The notes: generated by a model from the sequence alone, not told the origin. DNA of 64,000 nt from Erigeron canadensis (GCF_010389155.1 NC_057764.1:4712001-4776000), one strand, 5' to 3'. Positions 22,701 through 35,432 are shown, counted from the first letter of the stretch. Numbers and translations are program-made.

Positions 22701-25700
22701 AAAACTTGTGTATCACATGTTATAGCTCAATTATCAAAAGATATATAATTTAATCTAACCTCAACATGAACATCTCATCTTTCCATATGTAATTATAATT
22801 AGGATAGGTCTTATTCGAGTTAGGTTATAAGTGACGAAGTATCAAATATATAACAAAAATTAATATTTTCAAACGATAAAACTATATATATATATATATA
22901 TATATATAGATAGCTTAATTAGAAGATACAATTTTGAACGACCTAATTTATTTTGTTAATCAAAGCCTCATGCGATTCTTTTTGAATGACGAATAATTAT
23001 GCAACTTTTATTAGGTGTGTATCCGATTTTTTTTCGTTGAATAAATCTTCATCACATGTCATATATCATATTTTATCTTGGAAAACCGTTGCCATATCTT
23101 AAGTCTATGGCTATAATCGATAAGATAAAAAGGTCCCATTGGAAAAAATTAAAGAGAAACATGGCCTTTAATCTTTATTGACAATTGAAATCGATTATCT
23201 ATGTCTGCAATAGTGCATATGTGAGGCCCCTACACGTTTCATATAATTCGTACCTTTGAATATCGCATTGATACCATGCTTTATGAATCTTGTGATGTCT
23301 ATTCTTTTCCATTATATCACTAAACTTTATCTAGGATATACATATGCATATTAATTTCCAATATCATTCATCATGTGTATCTTTTACCTTTCCAACTTTC
23401 ATGGCCCTTTTATTGTTACATATATACTATCTTTTTTAATCTTGATATATTAATTAATTGATAATATCAATTTGGGGTTATCCAATTGGTTAGAATAAGC
23501 TCAAGACACTTAGTTTTTTGTTAATCGGTCATAGGTTCAAACCTGAATTCAGACAAATAGTAATATCAGTACGCAAAATAATAAATCCTTCTAACGAATA
23601 ACCTACAAATCCTCTTAAAACTATAAGAATATGACATATGTTACCCACTAATTTTCTTTCCTAATCTTGCCCTCTGATTTTTTCACATTTCATCATCTCG
23701 TGATTAGAAGAAATTTTAGGCTATTTAGTTAGAAAGATTAATTATTTTTCTATCAGAATGTCCAATCGTTCAAAAAGCTAGAATTGCAATATTTGGGAAT
23801 ATGTAACAATATTTTTTGTTATTCTAATCAACAATCAATCCATCATTCGTATTGATTGCAAATTTACATTTCTCAGTTTAACTAAATAATTTGTAATTAG
23901 ATCTATCTTAAAATAAACTAAAATAGTGTTAGCTATAGGGAGGTTAGTCATGTAGCCTCGTAGGTTTATGGACTTTGAACGTGGTGCATGCAATGCCAAA
24001 AGCATCGTTTCACTTTTCGATATGATTTGTCAATGATTAAATAATAGAGGTATAAAATATAAACTTGACCAATTCTTATTCTTATACATACATATGAGCC
24101 ATGAGAAATAGATAGTTATTACAAGTTATTAAATGCTAGTATGTGTAGTTATTGTGAGACATTATTATTACTTATATTTATTTATATAGTATAAATGTAT
24201 AATGACATAATGAATGATGTGAAGTCTTGGCAACAGAGAGCGATTGATGTCACCGAACAAGTAAGAAAAACAGAGCATTAAAAAACGTTTACTTGGATAA
24301 TTTGTTAAAACACTTAGACTATAGCGCGTCATTTAAATTCGTTGCGTGATGAAATTTTGTAATACAGTACTAAATTTTGATTTGATGAGTGAAAATGGTT
24401 GACCAAAATTAAAAACGATATATATATGTGTGTGTATAATTGCTGCTAATATCTCGAGTTTATATGATAATTTTGGCAGGCTGTTCCAGTTTTCCTATCA
24501 GAAATAGCACCAACAAGGATTCGTGGGGGCCTTAACATTTTGTTTCAACTTAATGTCACTATTGGGATTCTCTTCGCCAACCTAGTCAATTACGGCACTG
24601 CAAAGTAAGCCTACTCTTTTATATACTCCATTTTTCACTTCTAAACTTTTATTAGTTTGAATATTACACTCTAGTATTCTTAAGTGTCTAACTTTCAAAA
24701 TATAACTTTCAAAATATGGAAAATGTTAAATACAACCCTAAGGCTGTATTTAACGTGCATAAAAAAGCTTGTATCTTCCATATTAAAAATCCGTCCCTTA
24801 ATTTTCATGGTAAATGTACAAATAGTTTATATATCTTTTAGGGATGTATTGAGCAAAACCCTCAAAATATATACTCCGTACAATTTAAAGAAAAATAATC
24901 AATAAAGTATCTTCTAATACACGCCAAATTAAAGTGTCTTTTGTTTAATTAGTTAAATATTAAAGTGAGACTTTTCTTTGTGACTACTTAATTGGAAAAT
25001 AATTTAAATACTAGTACTAGTATTTAATTAATCATTCGATCGATAACAATATAATATATTCTAATTTGAACATTAGAACATGTGATAATTGTCTTTTACA
25101 TTTATAACTACACAAATATACAATCGAAAATTAACATCTTTAAATGTATTATTTCTGTTAATAGGATTCACGGTTGGGGATGGAGACTCTCCTTAGGATT
25201 AGCAGGAATCCCAGCATTGCTCCTGACCGTAGGCGCATTGTTGGTGGTCGACACACCCAACAGTTTGATCGAGCGTGGCAAACTAGAAGAAGGAAAGGCG
25301 GTACTAAGAAGGATCCGTGGAATAGATAATGTCGAACCAGAGTATTTAGAGCTCGTTGAGGCTAGTCGTCTTGCTAAAGAAGTGAAACACCCTTTCCGTA
25401 ATCTTTTACAACGTAAAAATCGCCCACAACTTATTATTGCAGTTTCTCTCCAGGTAATATTTCATTACCCTTTGTACTGGACAGAGTGGATCAAAAGATC
25501 CACTTATTTTGATGTAATATTTTTTTATTGTGTTTGAATTCTTTTCAACTGTAATTTATCTGATATAATTAATCAAGCGTTCCAATAAAAACAAAAGTTA
25601 TCAAGATCAACTACTCTAAAAACAAAAGTTATCAAGATCAAGTACTCTAGCTAATGTTTTTTTTTTCTTTTGTGTTATATGTAACAGTTTTTCCAACAAT

Positions 25701-26371
25701 TCACTGGTATCAACGCTATCATGTTCTACGCCCCAGTTCTTTTCAACACATTAGGGTTCAAGAATGACGCTTCACTCTACTCGGCTGTGATTACTGGAGC
25801 AGTAAACGTTCTAGCGACTATTGTAGCTATTTACGTGGTTGACAAACTTGGTAGACGGTTTCTATTACTACAAGCAGGAGTCCAAATGTTCTTGTCACAA
25901 ATTGTGATTGCAATAATTCTAGGCTTCAAGGTTACCGATACCTCAGAAAACCTTAGCTCTGGCATTGGAATCCTAGTGGTGGTCATGATTTGCACATATG
26001 TGGCTGCGTTTGCGTGGTCATGGGGTCCATTGGGTTGGCTAATTCCTAGCGAAACGTTCCCTCTAGAGACAAGGTCAGCCGGTCAAAGTGTGACGGTTTG
26101 CATCAACTTGGTGTTCACATTTCTTATAGCACAAGCGTTTTTATCTATGCTTTGTCATTTCAAGTACGGGATCTTCTTTTTCTTTTCGGGTTGGGTGTTT
26201 ATCATGTCGTTTTTCGTTTGGTTTTTGGTTCCTGAGACGAAGAATATACCGATTGAAGAAATGACCGAGAGAGTTTGGAAGAAACATTGGTTGTGGAAGA
26301 GGTTCATGGATGATGATGAATACATACAAGATGATTTGCCCAAGAAGAATGGCTTTGAAGAAAAGCTATAG
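19733..26371 (+). CDS. STP13: Sugar transport protein 13-like monosaccharide/H+ symporter
   Basis: Plasma-membrane hexose/proton symporter of the major facilitator superfamily, retrieving apoplastic hexoses. Five exons: 19733-19868, 21156-21478, 24480-24604, 25165-25453, 25688-26371. All junctions are GT..AG and together give 518 codons plus stop, close to the usual length of this family. Landmarks in order: N-terminus [46 protein letters not shown] loop (about residue 109), [14 protein letters not shown] (140-153), [22 protein letters not shown] (the PESPR position), [47 protein letters not shown], and [20 protein letters not shown] near the C-terminus. Twelve membrane helices are expected. 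The match to Arabidopsis STP13 recalled from memory is high throughout, so the orthologue call is firmer than a general STP call. Introns hold an L1 3' end, a SINE-like piece and two related MITEs. AATAAA at 26429-26434 is a likely poly(A) signal. No coding damage seen. Confidence 0.93.
20801..20919 (-). mobile_element. 5'-truncated LINE 3' end in intron 1, 15 bp TSD
   Basis: A T-run (20801-20815, the oligo-A tail on the minus strand) followed by a short 3' UTR-like sequence. Flanked by a perfect TSD AGTTATCTATGCCAT at 20786-20800 and 20920-20934. On the sense strand it ends in a GGGCCTTGCTAGTC...TTGAATGTTAAAA pattern typical of plant L1 3' ends. Only 119 bp remain. Confidence 0.72.
21571..21711. 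mobile_element. MITE copy 1 in STP13 intron 2
   Basis: 141 bp. The left end GGGAAATGCTAAATACAGCC mirrors the right end, read inward AGGGTTTGCTAAATACAGCC. Flanked by AATTTCATA on both sides (21562-21570, 21712-21720). An 8-9 bp TSD fits hAT or Mutator type. A second copy lies in intron 3. Confidence 0.78.
23478..23630 (+). mobile_element. SINE-like fragment in STP13 intron 2
   Basis: A-box-like CCAATTGGTTAGAATAAGC and B-box-like ATAGGTTCAAACCTGAA about 45 bp apart. Ends and TSD are not defined. Confidence 0.4.
24718..24862. mobile_element. MITE copy 2 in STP13 intron 3
   Basis: 145 bp, same family as 21571-21711 (shared TTAAATACA.CCCTAA and AATCCGTCCCTTAATTTTCA blocks). TSD CAAAATAT at 24710-24717 and 24863-24870. 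The left flank carries the 14 bp AACTTTCAAAATAT twice in tandem. Confidence 0.78.
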
Positions 26372-26435
26372 ATTCAAAGTTCTTTTCCTTAGAACAAAAA
26401 CAATAGAGAAAAATTGCTAAAACTACATAAATAAA

Positions 26436-27253
26436 GTAAGGGGGTTATTTGGTTTTATATAATAGTTAACTTTTTGTTTTCAGTTTTCTAATCGGTGAAA
26501 CAAATACCGGCCGATAAGGAAAGTATAGAGGAGTGGATTAATGGTTTTTTAGATTCGAGCATTTGAGATTTGCATTAAAATGACTAGAAAATATCTTCTC
26601 AATAGTAGTGTAATATATGTGTTTGAATATTATAAACTAAACTTTAACATATCAAGTCTTTACACGGAAGATAATATTCGTGCCAATTTAATTTTACACG
26701 GAACCTTTAATTAATGGCTAAAATGTTTCTAATTTTACCCCTTAAGTTGGATAGCTTGAGAATCTCCATCCTTACAAAACTGATGACGCTTTTGCTAGGT
26801 ACGGAGCATAATTCCATACGATGTAGTTATGTGCCTGAAACCTACTGAGTAGTTGTGAGTTTAGATTTTTTAAAATTTTAATAACACTTTAATTGCAATT
26901 GCTTGGAAAGGCATGTTCGATGTTCTCAAAGCCATTTGTAAAGTACAGATTCTTGCACTCTTAGAGAACTCGGTACAAGGCGTTACCAAGCACGCCAGAA
27001 GTGGTCCCACACCAAGCACGCCTCCTTCACCCGTCGGATTTCTCACGCCTCTGTTGGTTTTTGACATAGAAAGCCCCATGGGGCACTGTTCACGGCGTTA
27101 TGGGGGCGTGAAGGTGGCATTTCGGTTGCTTTTTGGGCGTCCCAAAGGAGAGGCAACGGCGCCTTATTCCGTCTAGTCTTATAAAGTTAACGCGTTTTTC
27201 AACTCCTCCCCAGTTTCAATGTCATACACTTGTAGAGTTGTAGAGATCTAAAA
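26436..27253. other. Intergenic after STP13
   Basis: No gene recognised. 26910-27180 is unusually GC-rich (GTTACCAAGCACGCC..., GGCGTCCCAAAGG) against an AT-rich background and looks like the end of a Harbinger- or MULE-type element, but no mate was found. Confidence 0.4.
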
Positions 27254-28098
27254 GGCCATTCACATCTGTGGTAATTTTGGTCTGGTTGGCCCAAATGGAG
27301 TATTTTGAGTGGGGTCCAGGCAAATAGCTATCCGACTTGTTTGTTTCACTGAACATCAGTCGTCCTTCTTTTTCTATTATATAAAAATCTATATATCAAT
27401 GTTTAAATGATTAAATTTGATGGCATGTTATGTTTGAAGCTAAAAATATGTCACGTCTCCACATGCTTGCTGTGTGTATTTTCATTATTAAAGTATTTAT
27501 TTTTTTTGGACTTCCTCAATTAATAGTTTAATTTATATTATATATAGGTTGAATTTTTAATTTTTGTGCTAATTAAAATTACAAAGTGATTTAGTTCCTT
27601 TACCGAAAATGTTTAATAAATAGGAAATGTGTTTTTAATCTAATTAAGTTATTTTTATTTAAGATGATAAATAACTTAATGTTTTAATGTATTTCTAATA
27701 TTTTTTAAATCTATTCAAAACTAGATCAACTGGCTGTAGTAATCTTTGATTTTACCACAAATCATGGGTTCAACTCTCTAAAGTGACATGTCTTGATGGT
27801 TTTTTCTTTCAATCACATGTAACGGCCTATTGTCTAAATCTCGTAGTCTAGAGTACGTGCAGAGTTTCACCATTATACGGTGAGGTGTCCCCTGATGTCG
27901 AATATCAAAAAAAAAAAAAATTTAAACAAAAGAAATGTTTATTAAAAAATATTATGATTTATTAAAAAAAATAAAGTTTGGTTGGGTTATTAATGGGAGT
28001 TTAATAATTGAGTTTAGTTGGGTTGGATAGATTTAAAAGAGAGAATTTAGTTTTTTAATGAATAATATTGTTGGGTTAGGTTGTGGATGTGGATGGTC
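27254..28098. mobile_element. Non-autonomous PIF/Harbinger-like element
   Basis: Left end GGCCATTCACATC; right end reads inward GACCATCCACATCCACAACC, followed by TAA (28099-28101). The left subterminal block (GGTAATTTTGGTCTGGTTGG, later ATCCGACTTGTT) and the right block (GTTGGGTTAGGTTGTGGATG) match those of the transposase-bearing element at 56500-59381. No transposase inside. Confidence 0.62.
27722..27921 (+). mobile_element. SINE-like insert within the Harbinger derivative
   Basis: A-box-like AGATCAACTGGCTGTAGTAA, B-box-like CATGGGTTCAACTCTC about 45 bp later, and a 13-A tail near 27907. No clear TSD. Confidence 0.48.
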
Positions 28099-28141
28099 TA
28101 ATGGAAAAGTCCTAGGAAGCAAACCATATAATTTTTCTTTG

Positions 28142-28456
28142 AAAGGTGAATTTCGCTGGAAACTTCGTGTCGCGATTCGACAGCAGGAGGTTTAGTATAC
28201 GTTGTCTTAACTGGGGTCATACTAGAGAGCTCCCTCGAAGTAGAAATGCATATTTCAAATATCCGATGGGGAAAAACCTCCTATTAATCTGCCCGAATGC
28301 ACGACGATTAATAAGAGTAAACCCTACCCCCTCAGACTTGAACCTGAGTATACTCAAGTCAAACCCTCATAAAAAGACTTATTTCATATGTCCTTCTCAA
28401 GGCTTGCACACAAGACCTCGTGTAAAGGGGTATGAATTTTTAGCCATTAAGCTAAA
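28142..28456 (-). mobile_element. SINE family 1, minus-strand copy
   Basis: Shares with 50492-50806 the TTCGACAGCAG, GTATACGTTGTCTTAAC, GAGAGCTCCCTCGAAGTAGA and TCAGACTTGAACCTGAG blocks (inverse sense). The tRNA-like head lies near 28440-28456 (AGCCATTAAGCTAA on the plus strand). Confidence 0.68.
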
Positions 28457-28841
28457 GATTAGAGAACTCAATTGAGAAATAATAAAGGCCTCATTGACAA
28501 TTACATTTTTTTTTAGTAATGTATCTAATGGCTAGCTAAACATATAACGTCAATTTAAATGTAGTTATTGTTTAAATAGATTATATTCGAAATTTCCCTA
28601 ATAAAAGTAGAAATTTTGGCTTTAGGCACAAAACACTTCAAAGACCAATACGTGTAGTAAGTCTAGCAATTAAAAACAAAAGGTTGGCTTTTGGGTTTTG
28701 ATAGACTGTAAGCTTTTCCAGACTTGGGAAGAATTTAACAAGGTTTGAAACCTGCTGTGTGTTTTTTTTTTTTTTTTCTATATTTTCTTCCAGACCCCAC
28801 AAAATATATCTGGGCTTCAACCTTTGGCCCATAAGTTATTA

Positions 28842-29096
28842 GACTATCCGTATCGGTGATCTATGATGAAGGGATCGTGCATTATAATATTAATAATCAA
28901 AGTGGTCCTGCAATTTCCCACAATCTGTCTCCCAATTCAAACTGATTTTGTTCCATCAAACCATATAGGTGGAACTTTTTCATTGGTGCCAATTATTATA
29001 ATCAAAGTGGTCCTTGAATCTCTCACATAAGACTTGTTTTATTTTTTCAATATAATATAAGGCGAACCAAATATTAGATCACCGATGTGGGTGGTC
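28842..29096. mobile_element. Tourist-like (PIF/Harbinger) MITE, TSD TTA
   Basis: 255 bp between TTA repeats (28839-28841 and 29097-29099). TIRs: GACTATCCGTATCGGTGATC left, and read inward GACCACCCACATCGGTGATC right. Internally the phrase ATAATCAAAGTGGTCCT occurs twice. Confidence 0.76.
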
Positions 29097-29099
29097 TTA

Positions 29100-30039
29100 T
29101 TGGACTTTCTCAATAAAAGAATTCAGCATAATTAGTTTTTCTTCCTTGTAAAACATAATATTATATTTTGTATTAACAAGAATTTTTTAAAGTTGACTAA
29201 CTAATAACTGATTTAATTAATAAATGAATAATCAACTTAATAAAAAAATTAAGATATATTGGCATTTTACTTTGTATGGTTTCTACTTTTCCATTTTTGG
29301 ATTTAATTGATTAATTTCAAGATATTTTCATTTTAGCCTTCTCATTTCCTACGTGAAGTACGGTTACTGGTTTTAAATAATAACCATCAAACCAAATAAA
29401 TAACATTATTTTTGAAGATGTCCATGTAGGATTATAAAGGGAATGTATTAAGTAGGCGCTGTTTTATTCATTTTTCCAATTAATAGAATGGTATCGATAT
29501 AAATACCGTATAGTATTGAAATGGTATCACCGTACCGAATATCATATTGAATTAGTGGTATCGCTTCTAGTATTTTAGTAACATGTGACACGACTAATTA
29601 GAGTGTTGATCTTTTTTCATGATTTTGCATTAAGTTGTGACCTTTATTATGATTTGAAGATGCATGATCGAGTGGGAGATGTTATTAGTTGAACTAGGCA
29701 TAAGTTGTGTATATTACATTAACGACTTTGGTGACACGTCTAGCTAGTAATTGCCTATTTACTTAGAGTATTGCCTTACGGACCAGTGAAGTACATCTTG
29801 TCACAGTCCTTAAAAAGAACAATATCGAGTGCAGCTTATTATTTTAGGCTAACAGGACTGGGACGGGACATTGGGCGAGCTGGTTCACCAGCTACATCAA
29901 CCCCCCCCCCCCCCACCACACCCGGCTATCCCCCCTCCAAGCGATCTCCACGGTTTGCATCAAAATTGTTTGACCGACGTGATTTCCTATGATACCCGTT
30001 TGAATAATGGTGAGTCCCAATGACAAATGGAAATTTAAT
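29100..30039. other. Intergenic, no gene
   Basis: AT-rich to 29770. 29771-29992 could be read as 73 codons but depends on a run of 14 C's (29901-29914) and resembles no family I know. Confidence 0.4.
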
Positions 30040-31030
30040 GATGACAAATCTGACCTATAAACACTTAGAAATCTTTTGGTTCTTGTAATCTGATCTGGGT
30101 CAGACTAAGCTGACACAACTTGCGATCTATAACTGACCCAGATCACGCTTCATACTTTGTATTGTAATATGTTATGGAAGCAAGTGTTTTTCAAGCTGTA
30201 TCAACAAGTACATAACATTCAATCCAAGTCGAAAAGGAGGATTGAAGATAGAGGACCAAGCTGATAGTGGAAGGCAGCTTGGGACTAGCAGTCAACTTGG
30301 AACACTTAGGCAGATTGGTGCTTTGACAAACAACCCAATCTGTGTCTGACAATCAAGTGAAGATAACAATCTGAATTGAAGATAAGGATAAATGACGTGA
30401 CGAGGAAGAATCCTAGGATCCAAGTTGGTGGTTAGATATACATATGCGTGTCCATACTCTCATTGGACGATGAATAATGTGCAGCTGTACGTGGGGGACC
30501 ACAAGTACGATGAAGACACGATTGATTATTCCTTGATCGTCCAACAATAGAAGAATACATGGTTGAATTGGATACTAAGAGAATAAGGAGCTTTCGCCTA
30601 TAAAAGCTACACTTCTTGTATGCATATGTGTGGCATTCCTGAGAATCATTCTTCACACAAGTTTCTCTGCTCTTACACATAGCTTAGTCTGTACGAGATC
30701 AGCTTGGGCTGGATCTCTTGAGCTAGAACTTATTGATTATTGTTGTTTGTCATTTCATAGGGTTGTTTAGATATCTGTACGCTATATTTATTCCGCAACA
30801 ACCCTGTAATTCTTTGTAAAGATTATTTCTTAATATAAAGGATTACATTTGAAAACCACAATCTGTGTTCAAGAATATTTAATTTCTGCTATACTGTTTT
30901 ATTAATTCTTGTTCTTTACTTTCTTTATATTTGAATCAGAGTTATTTAAAACATTTATTTAAAAGTTTGTTAAGTTCAAGAAAAGTTGTATTCATCCTCC
31001 CCCCCCCCCCCCCCTTCTACAACTATCCTA
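30040..31030 (+). repeat. Diverged Sirevirus-like LTR remnant
   Basis: Shares layout with the LTRs at 1297-2279 and 5575-6558: TATA box CCTATAAAAG near 30597, then GGTTGTTTAGATA and TTCCGCAACAACC in the same order and spacing, then AATATAAAGGATTACATTTG. A 16-C run (30999-31014) precedes TTCTACAACTATCC. Edges are uncertain; no PBS or internal region follows, so it is a solo or truncated LTR. Confidence 0.58.
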
Positions 31031-31227
31031 TGTACAATATACTTTGGTATATTGATACACCGTGGGACTTATCAAATAACGACTACTTTTTTTAAAATAA
31101 AAATAATCTTTTTTTATTTTGTTTTCCCATCTATATATACCACTATATTTCATCCAACAATTCACACATCTACATACTTTCATTTTTACAAAACAATTTT
31201 AATAACACACACAACAATTTGTAAATC

Positions 31228-31640
31228 ATGGTTTGGACAAAGTCGGAAGAACTTAGTTTAACTAAAGCTTGGATCGAGATAGCAGAAGATCCAAATTGCG
31301 GTATCTTTATATTTTGTTGTTTTATATTAGTGTTTACTAATTTTTTATTAACCACCATTTCATTTTTTTTATTCTTTGTAGATAATTACCAAAGACAAAG
31401 AACATTTTAGACAAAAGTTAATAATATTTATTTAAATATGGAGAACAAACCGGCCGGTTATTGTAATGTAGAAACCGTTGTTGTTAAATTGCACCGTATG
31501 CGTAACTTTTGAACAATCTTCCTAACGAGACAAGAATCCAAAGTGCGTTGGCGGAGTATAGAGCAACGTGTGGAGGACTATTTCAACACATGAAGGAGTG
31601 AGAGTTGCTAAGGAGATGCTCAAAGTTCTAGTGTTTTAAT
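31228..31640 (+). pseudogene. PIF/Harbinger ORF1 (Myb/trihelix-like) relic
   Basis: ATG at 31228 after a TATA stretch (CTATATATACCACTAT near 31130) begins VWTKSEELSLTKAWIEIAED. This is the conserved start of the Myb-like accessory protein of Harbinger elements, which helps the transposase bind DNA. After about 25 codons an AT-rich stretch or intron-like gap intervenes. Downstream pieces (VETVVVKLHRMRN, RWRSIEQRVEDYFN) keep some family flavour across stops. No transposase is adjacent. Confidence 0.55.
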
Positions 31641-32814
31641 AATATTTATGTATTTTGTATTTTTGCATAGTAGTGTTGTATTTCGTATTCTAGTGTTTCA
31701 ATAATAGTTATGTAGTTTCGTATTTTGTGGTAATAATAGTTGAACTTTTTTTAATCTACTATTTATCCCATTATTTGAAAATCACACTTTTATTAATAAA
31801 AACACATAATACATTAACTTTAAAAAAAAAAAGACAATACATGTTTATATAGTGAGGTCAATGTTTAGCCGTTTTAAATGACAAAGTTGTAATTTGAAAT
31901 TTGAACATAGAGAAACTGATTGTGTAAATATTTTGAAATTTAAACGTTAGAGAGACTGATTGTGTAAATATTTTGAAATTTGAACGTTGGAGGAGTGTCG
32001 TTTACTTCATCTATATATATGTTGGTTATCAAACATTACAGACCAAAAAAAACAAACATTTCTACACTCGAAATGGCCTCTTCATCAAATTTCTACACTA
32101 TCCCAAAGCTACCAATGACTGTCGATCAAGTGGAGTACAGTATGATGGCCGATATCTTAGCTAAATGCAAAAAAGAAGGGGTGCCGGGAACAAATTTCTA
32201 CTTTACAAGCACAAGAATGTTCTGATTTTGAGTGGAATATATAGATTATTTGCGGGGGAAGATCGACAACATCTAAAATGCAATTGAACAGCTTGACAGT
32301 GCCGTTTTCGCATTGAACAACTTGAGCAAATCGGCGCAACGACAATATCAGATGGTTTAATTAGTTTGTAATGTCTTTTAATTCACAAGTAGTTTTAATT
32401 TCTATGTAGTTTATGATGTGTTTCTCTTTTGATTAAGTAATGTCTTTTTAATTTCTAGCCGTTTCATTATTTTTTTTTATAAATAAAATGGTATTATTAT
32501 TTTATATATATAATTATTATATATATATTTATATATAAAGTCTAAAACCAAAAAGAAAAAGAAAATTAAAGTCTAAATCAGAAAAAGAAAAAAAAATTAA
32601 ATCAATCATTATCTTACTCCACTATCTAGGCAACTCCACTCTCGCTTTTTTTTTTTTCCAGACAACCCCTAGCAACCCAGGATACTACATGACGCATTCA
32701 AGTGCAAGTAGCCCAACCCCTGACAACTCCATACCTCTTAGCCTTAATAGGTTCATCGGTGCTCGAATCAACCAATGATCTGTGCGATCTACTCATTTAA
32801 ATGTGATGTGTTAA
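31641..32814. other. AT-rich, possible Harbinger remainder
   Basis: A tandem pair of about 45 bp near 31905-31990 (GATTGTGTAAATATTTTGAA unit). A 50-codon frame at 32073-32225 (MASSSNFYTIPKLPMTVDQV start) follows a TATA-like CTATATATATG; I do not recognise it. Near 32715-32752 TAGCCCAACCCCTGACAACT resembles a Harbinger terminus. Confidence 0.38.
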
Positions 32815-34190
32815 CAGTGTCGGCTTAAGCATTTTGGTGACCTTAAACGAGATCAATTTTGGGGGCCTAGTTTCTCAGCATATAAAGTAAAGTAAACCGA
32901 AAAAAAACCCGTACCTGCTCTTAGCTGTTGCTGGGCTGCTGGGTTGTTGGGCTGCTGAGCTATAAAAGTTGTTGTACTTGGCTGCTGTTCTGTTGATGTT
33001 GCTGTCCTACAGGCTACAGACTTGCTGGGTATATAGCAAATATGTTATTTTATCCCAAGAGAAACAAATCAAAATTAACTAAAAGGAAATGGATAGATGT
33101 ACCTCATGGATCAAACAGGTTGCAAGTCCAGTTCATATCATTTTGGACAATTAATTAAACCCCTCCTCTTTTATCCGGGCTTGAGACCAACAAATATAAA
33201 CTAAAAAGCTTACAAATGGCGGAGTTAAAAACTTTTTTTTTTATCTACTCTTTTAAGGTGTAAAAAACATAACAAATAATCACATAAAGTTTACTTTTCT
33301 AGCATTTTTAGAAGCAAACTCTTTAATCAAATCTTCGGTTCAAGTTTATAAGTTAGTTTTTTTTTTCAATTGACAAAATAGCTAACCCATTTTATTATTT
33401 CTCGTGACATTGTAGACCTTAAGTAATTTTTTTTATATATATAATTTTTAGTTTAGAAAAACTTCCTTCGGCGGTGGCAACAGTGATAGAGATAGTTAAC
33501 ATAATTCTATAAGCAATATACGCATTGGAAAAGGTATTTAACTTATGAATATAATTTGAAATGTTAATAGGTGTGCCACTTTCTAAATCAATAATATGTT
33601 TTAAAATATTTAGTTCTTGAAATAAATCAAGACCATCACTATTTAAACTATCACCAGATTTTAAACTTTTTCAAGACTAATACAATATTCTTTTAAATTT
33701 ATATCGTTAAGAGAATTTAACTTTGGTTCGTTCCAAACTTATATCGTCAGTGTTAAGTGACAGCACTAATTCGTTCCAATCTGACCCCCTCCAATTCCTT
33801 TGGTTTGAGTTGGTTTCTTCCGGTTCATTTCCACGTTGAAATCAAATGTTGAAACCGGTCCATATCTAAATTCTGCTCCTATCCTAATTTAGTGGCGGCT
33901 TAAGATTTTTATAAGTCTCAAACGAGATCAATTTTGGGGGCCTAGTTCAATACTATATAAATGAAAGTAAAAACAAAAAAAAATAGCTCTGTTTTTGTAT
34001 TCAACTACTAGTAATTAAAAAGATGCAGATATTGATGCAAAACTAAAAGGATGTTACTGCAATGCAAATTATATAATGATACTAAGTCCAAAATCCAAAC
34101 ATTAAATCTAATATAAAGAATATTGAGGGCTTAGAATTGTAAGGGCCTAAAGTGATCGCCTAATCCCATATTACTATTGAGCCACCTCTG
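32815..34190. mobile_element. hAT-like MITE ends (two partial copies)
   Basis: CAGTGTCGGCTTAAG at 32815 and TAGTGGCGGCTTAAG at 33890 start the same sequence (AAACGAGATCAATTTTGGGG shared). A mirrored end, GAGCCACCTCTG, stands at 34179-34190. 33890-34190 is probably one 301 bp element; the right end of the 32815 copy was not found. TSDs unclear. Between them nothing coding is seen. Confidence 0.45.
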
Positions 34191-34303
34191 CTGCGATTTA
34201 ATCGACCAGGAGCGACAGATTTGATAATGTAACATTGATTTTTAGTTAGGGTTATGTTGTGAAAGTATATTAATACGAACTTATCCACATATTAATACGA
34301 AAT

Positions 34304-34562
34304 TCGACAGCAGGTTCCAACATACGTTGTTTTAACCGGGTCTGCGCCAGAGAGCTTCTTCGATGTAGAAATTCCTATTTCAAATACACGATAGGGGAAC
34401 CCCCTACTAATCCGTCTGAATGCATGACGATTAATAGAGGTAAACTTGCTTACTCAGACTTGATCAGGGTGTAACCAAACCCTCATAAAGGGACTTTCTA
34501 TGTCTTCTCAACACAAGACTTCATGAATAGATGATGATCTTTCAACCATTAAGCTAATACCT
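34304..34562 (-). mobile_element. SINE family 1, minus-strand copy
   Basis: Same blocks as other family 1 copies: TTCGACAGCAGGTTCC, ACATACGTTGTTTTAACCGG, TTTCAACCATTAAGCTAAT. Flanks CACATATTAAT and CACATATTTAAT may be an eroded TSD. Confidence 0.62.
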
Positions 34563-34954
34563 AAAGACTTCACATATTTAATTAACCGAAATTGCATTTT
34601 AATTTTGAGATGTTGTAAGATTGATATCTATTTGTTGTTTACTGAAATAAGAATAAAAATGATGTATATCAAGTATAAAGATAAAGATAATGGATGATTG
34701 TTTTCTAGTCAATAGTAGAATGCAATCATGACATCAGAACACAATATGCATGCTCCAAGCAACAACAGAACATCCTTTGCTTTCAAGTCTTCCTACATCC
34801 TACATGCTATTGTTATCTACCAAATGCATATATTGTTGCCATCGGCTGTCATCATCAAATCGTTTCAACCACAAAAGGACTCAATTTAATATTGGAAAAC
34901 TTGTTCAATTCTATTTAAATTAAAGAGTTAATTACAAGTATTAATTTCATTATC

Positions 34955-35226
34955 AGTTTTTGCGGATATTATCCTAAAGTGAAGAAATTACACGAATCAT
35001 CACTATAGTTGTCAATTGTTTTTTGGTTTTTACCTCGCGACCAAACACCGTCTATTTTGACCGTTAAATGAGAAATGAATTCGTCATTTTACCATGTTCT
35101 TCTTCTAAAACACCATTTTTTCTTGTTGTTTTTCTTTCTCAGATCTAACGCAATAAAACAAAAGGTAAAGTTTTCGGGATAATTCGTATAATTTCTTCAT
35201 TTTAAGATAATATCCGCAAAAGGTGA
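34955..35226. mobile_element. MITE with 40 bp TIRs
   Basis: About 270 bp. Left TTTTTGCGGATATTATCCTA and right, read inward, CTTTTGCGGATATTATCTTA continue through GAAGAAATTACACGAAT versus GAAGAAATTATACGAAT. A snapback structure is likely. Superfamily not determined. Confidence 0.66.
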
Positions 35227-35424
35227 CAATTTCCGTGACGAAAAATGTTATCAATTCTAAATTAAATATAAAATGTTGTAACATTTTCTACTTAGTTAAA
35301 ATAGTTAGTTTTTTTCATTACTACAAACTCTTAAAAGGATTAAAAAGTGATTAAAGTATTAAATTCTTTTATTAACATATGCTATACCAACAGAAGTCCC
35401 AACTTAAATGATCCAACCACCACC

Positions 35425-35432
35425 TATAAAAG
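35425..35432 (+). promoter_or_regulatory. TATA box of the phytocyanin gene
   Basis: TATAAAAG about 108 bp before the ATG at 35540, with a short A/C-rich leader (CACACAAACACACAAAAACA). No other motif stands out. Confidence 0.62.

Noticed and set aside
26913..27176. Short coding-like frames on both strands in a GC-rich patch
   Set aside because: Both strands are open because of base composition, and no domain is recognised; more likely a TE end.
29771..29992. 73-codon proline-rich ORF
   Set aside because: Its frame depends on a 14-C homopolymer, and no family is recognised.
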